Of a DNA stretch of 31,432 bases, positions 30,250-31,432 are shown piece by piece (position 1 is the stretch's first letter; every line of letters starts with the position of its first letter). The notes under the pieces were generated by a model. That model was not told where the DNA came from and did no database searches. It saw only the letters and a program-made list of their open reading frames with translations. The DNA lies in contig CAZYRA010000004.1 of assembly GCA_964649385.1 (NCBI GenBank), positions 1 through 31,432 on the forward strand. The letters run 5' to 3'. The position numbers and the translations under genes are program-made. Source of the stretch: UBA5760 sp964649385 (GTDB lineage Bacteria; Chloroflexota; Dehalococcoidia; Dehalococcoidales; UBA5760).

Positions 30250-31203
30250 TTAACGGTAATCGGACAGCGGTATCTCCATACCGCCCAGCATCATTACCAG
30301 CAGTGTCTTCTGCATATGCAGCCTGTTCTCAGCCTGGTCAAAGACAACCGACCTAGGACTATCCAGAATACTTGCCGACACCTCCTCACTCCGGTGCGCC
30401 GGTAAGGGGTGCATAAATATGGCATCCCCCTTAGCCAAGGAGATGAGTTTATCGTCCACCCGGTAGCCATAAAACGTTTTTCGCCGCTCATCTGCCTCTT
30501 CTTCCTGCCCCATACTCGTCCAAACATCAGTATAAACAACATCGGCCCCGCTAACCACCCGCTGAGGCTCCTCGGTACACAATACTTCTGCCCCGCTATC
30601 AAGAGCGTAGCCCTGAGCCAAATATAGTATATCTTCCTTGACACGGTAACCAGCCGGGGAAGCAATCTTGAAGTTCATTCCCACCAGTGAAGCAGCCAGC
30701 ATCAGGCTCTGCGATACGTTATTACCATCACCAACAAAGGCCAGTGTCAAGCCCCCCAGCCTCCCCTTTTTTTCATAGATGGTAAGAAGGTCAGTCAGTG
30801 CCTGACAGGGGTGTTCTAGATCGGATAGAGCGTTTATAACGGGTACACTGGCGTAGCTGGCCATAACCTCTAGTGTCCGGTGAGAAAATGTGCGGGCGGC
30901 AATAACATCTACATAGCGACTGAGCACACGAGCCACGTCATTGACCGGCTCGCGCTTGTCCAAGCCAACCTCAGCCGGGGACAGGTAGATTGCCTCACCG
31001 CCTAACTGCCGCATAGCCAGCTCAAAACTAACCCTGGTTCTTAGTGATGCTTTCTCAAAAACAAGAGCCATTGTCTTCCCTTTAAGCAAAGAAAGCCAGC
31101 CCCTGGCTTTCATATCGATAGCATCTTGTATCAGTGAATGAATATCCTCACTGCCAAGGTCAGATACCGAAAGCAAGTCCTTACCCTGCAAATTGCCCTC
31201 CAT
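30250..31203 (-). CDS. argF: Ornithine carbamoyltransferase
   Basis: OTC makes citrulline from ornithine and carbamoyl phosphate in arginine synthesis. The 317-aa sequence shows the carbamoyl-phosphate motif SLRTR (53-57, usually STRTR), HPCQ (131-134) and the ornithine SMG loop DVWTSMGQE (226-234). A C-terminal motif, HPLPAHR (265-271), completes the set. The SMG loop supports OTC over aspartate carbamoyltransferase. The usual Cys of HCLP is Pro here, as seen in ATCases. The ATG has no clear Shine-Dalgarno sequence and lies very close to the predicted promoter. No other arg gene is in the window. Confidence 0.92.
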   Translation of the reverse strand: MEGNLQGKDLLSVSDLGSEDIHSLIQDAIDMKARGWLSLLKGKTMALVFEKASLRTRVSFELAMRQLGGEAIYLSPAEVGLDKREPVNDVARVLSRYVDVIAARTFSHRTLEVMASYASVPVINALSDLEHPCQALTDLLTIYEKKGRLGGLTLAFVGDGNNVSQSLMLAASLVGMNFKIASPAGYRVKEDILYLAQGYALDSGAEVLCTEEPQRVVSGADVVYTDVWTSMGQEEEADERRKTFYGYRVDDKLISLAKGDAIFMHPLPAHRSEEVSASILDSPRSVVFDQAENRLHMQKTLLVMMLGGMEIPLSDYR

Positions 31204-31218
31204 TTTCTAATAATCCAC

Positions 31219-31227
31219 AGTATACCA
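31219..31227 (-). promoter_or_regulatory. Extended -10 element upstream of argF
   Basis: On the minus strand TGG-TATACT (31227-31219) is a TGn extended -10. The -35 region (TAATAT, 31247-31242) is poor. Transcription would begin about 9 bases before the argF ATG, giving a very short leader, which fits the missing ribosome site. Confidence 0.5.
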
Positions 31228-31316
31228 CGAAACAGAACTAGATATTAAGTATGGCGTATGGTGTATTAAGTAATGCATATAAAGTACAATATATTAGATA
31301 ATCTATTGGAAAAGTA

Positions 31317-31345
31317 TTGACAAAACAGCTAGACGCTGATAGCAT
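31317..31345 (+). promoter_or_regulatory. Rightward promoter at the right end
   Basis: TTGACA (31317-31322) lies 17 bp from TAGCAT (31340-31345, 4 of 6) in an AT-rich stretch divergent from argF. It probably serves a gene that continues beyond the window. Confidence 0.55.
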
Positions 31346-31346
31346 C

Positions 31347-31432
31347 ATGATGATTCTTTCTGTATCTCTATGTAGTCTAGTGATGTATCGGTTTGTTGCC
31401 GAAGCTCTGGACCTGGAATATACTCCTTTTCA
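31347..31432 (+). CDS. Possible start of a gene cut by the window edge
   Basis: From ATG 31347 the frame stays open to the end (28 codons). A GTG at 31380 or ATG at 31383 in the same frame gives MYRFVAEALDLEYTPF. There is no ribosome site, and the first ATG lies at or before the predicted transcription start. I do not recognise the product. Confidence 0.25.
   Translation, partial: MMILSVSLCSLVMYRFVAEALDLEYTPF

Noticed and set aside
1..31432. CRISPR arrays, insertion sequences, prophage or integrase signatures
   Set aside because: I saw no regularly spaced repeats, transposase or recombinase motifs, or attachment-site duplications.

Overview
The window is a compact, gene-dense bacterial chromosome segment with moderate GC. 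It carries housekeeping and biosynthetic genes, and I see no mobile elements, CRISPR arrays or rRNA. The gene set fits a Chloroflexota bacterium, most likely Dehalococcoidia-like. The clues are a short YidC without the Gram-negative P1 domain, lipoproteins without any outer-membrane gene, an IleRS of the IleRS2 type, HrcA/CIRCE heat-shock control, a T-box-controlled trp operon and a TrpB2 paralogue. This placement is inferred from protein style and was not computed.

Left block (1-3775). The first 42 bases look like the 3' end of a Fur-family regulator. A leftward unit then runs tRNA-Ser(GCT) - miaB - yajC - nadA - nadC, preceded by a good extended -10 promoter. It combines tRNA modification, a small Sec accessory protein and the last two steps to nicotinate mononucleotide.

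Tryptophan block (3868-12312, rightward). A sigma-A-type promoter, a T-box leader with a UGG (Trp) specifier and a terminator precede a complete pathway: trpE-trpG-trpD-trpC-trpF-trpB-trpA. The seven genes overlap or abut and are probably translationally coupled. A second beta-subunit gene, trpB2, follows after a hairpin-containing 114-bp gap, and a very GC-rich terminator closes the block.

Middle block (12313-21518). A SpoU-type RNA methyltransferase has a perfect 10-bp inverted repeat at its presumed transcription start. An HtrA-like serine protease lipoprotein follows, with either a leaderless start or an 18-codon coupled leader ORF. Facing it on the minus strand is the cluster rpmH - rnpA - yidD - PQQ-propeller lipoprotein - yidC - khpB(jag) - ileS. 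The rpmH promoter matches the sigma-70 consensus exactly. The IleRS has its class I signature rearranged to G-I-H-H.

Heat-shock block (21597-26325, rightward). A promoter overlapped by a near-consensus CIRCE element drives hrcA-grpE-dnaK-dnaJ.

Right block (26395-31230, leftward). argF, a two-TM hypothetical gene, der, plsY and gpsA form one probable unit. It combines arginine synthesis, ribosome assembly and the start of glycerophospholipid synthesis (gpsA supplies glycerol-3-phosphate and plsY acylates it). Past argF is an AT-rich region with a rightward promoter-like sequence and a possible gene start cut by the window edge.

No single locus is clearly a new system. The best leads are the GXHH IleRS, the short leader ORF fused by TAATG to htrA, the operator-like palindrome at the methyltransferase start, the BamB-like propeller inside the YidC cluster, and the inverted repeats upstream of the trp T-box.
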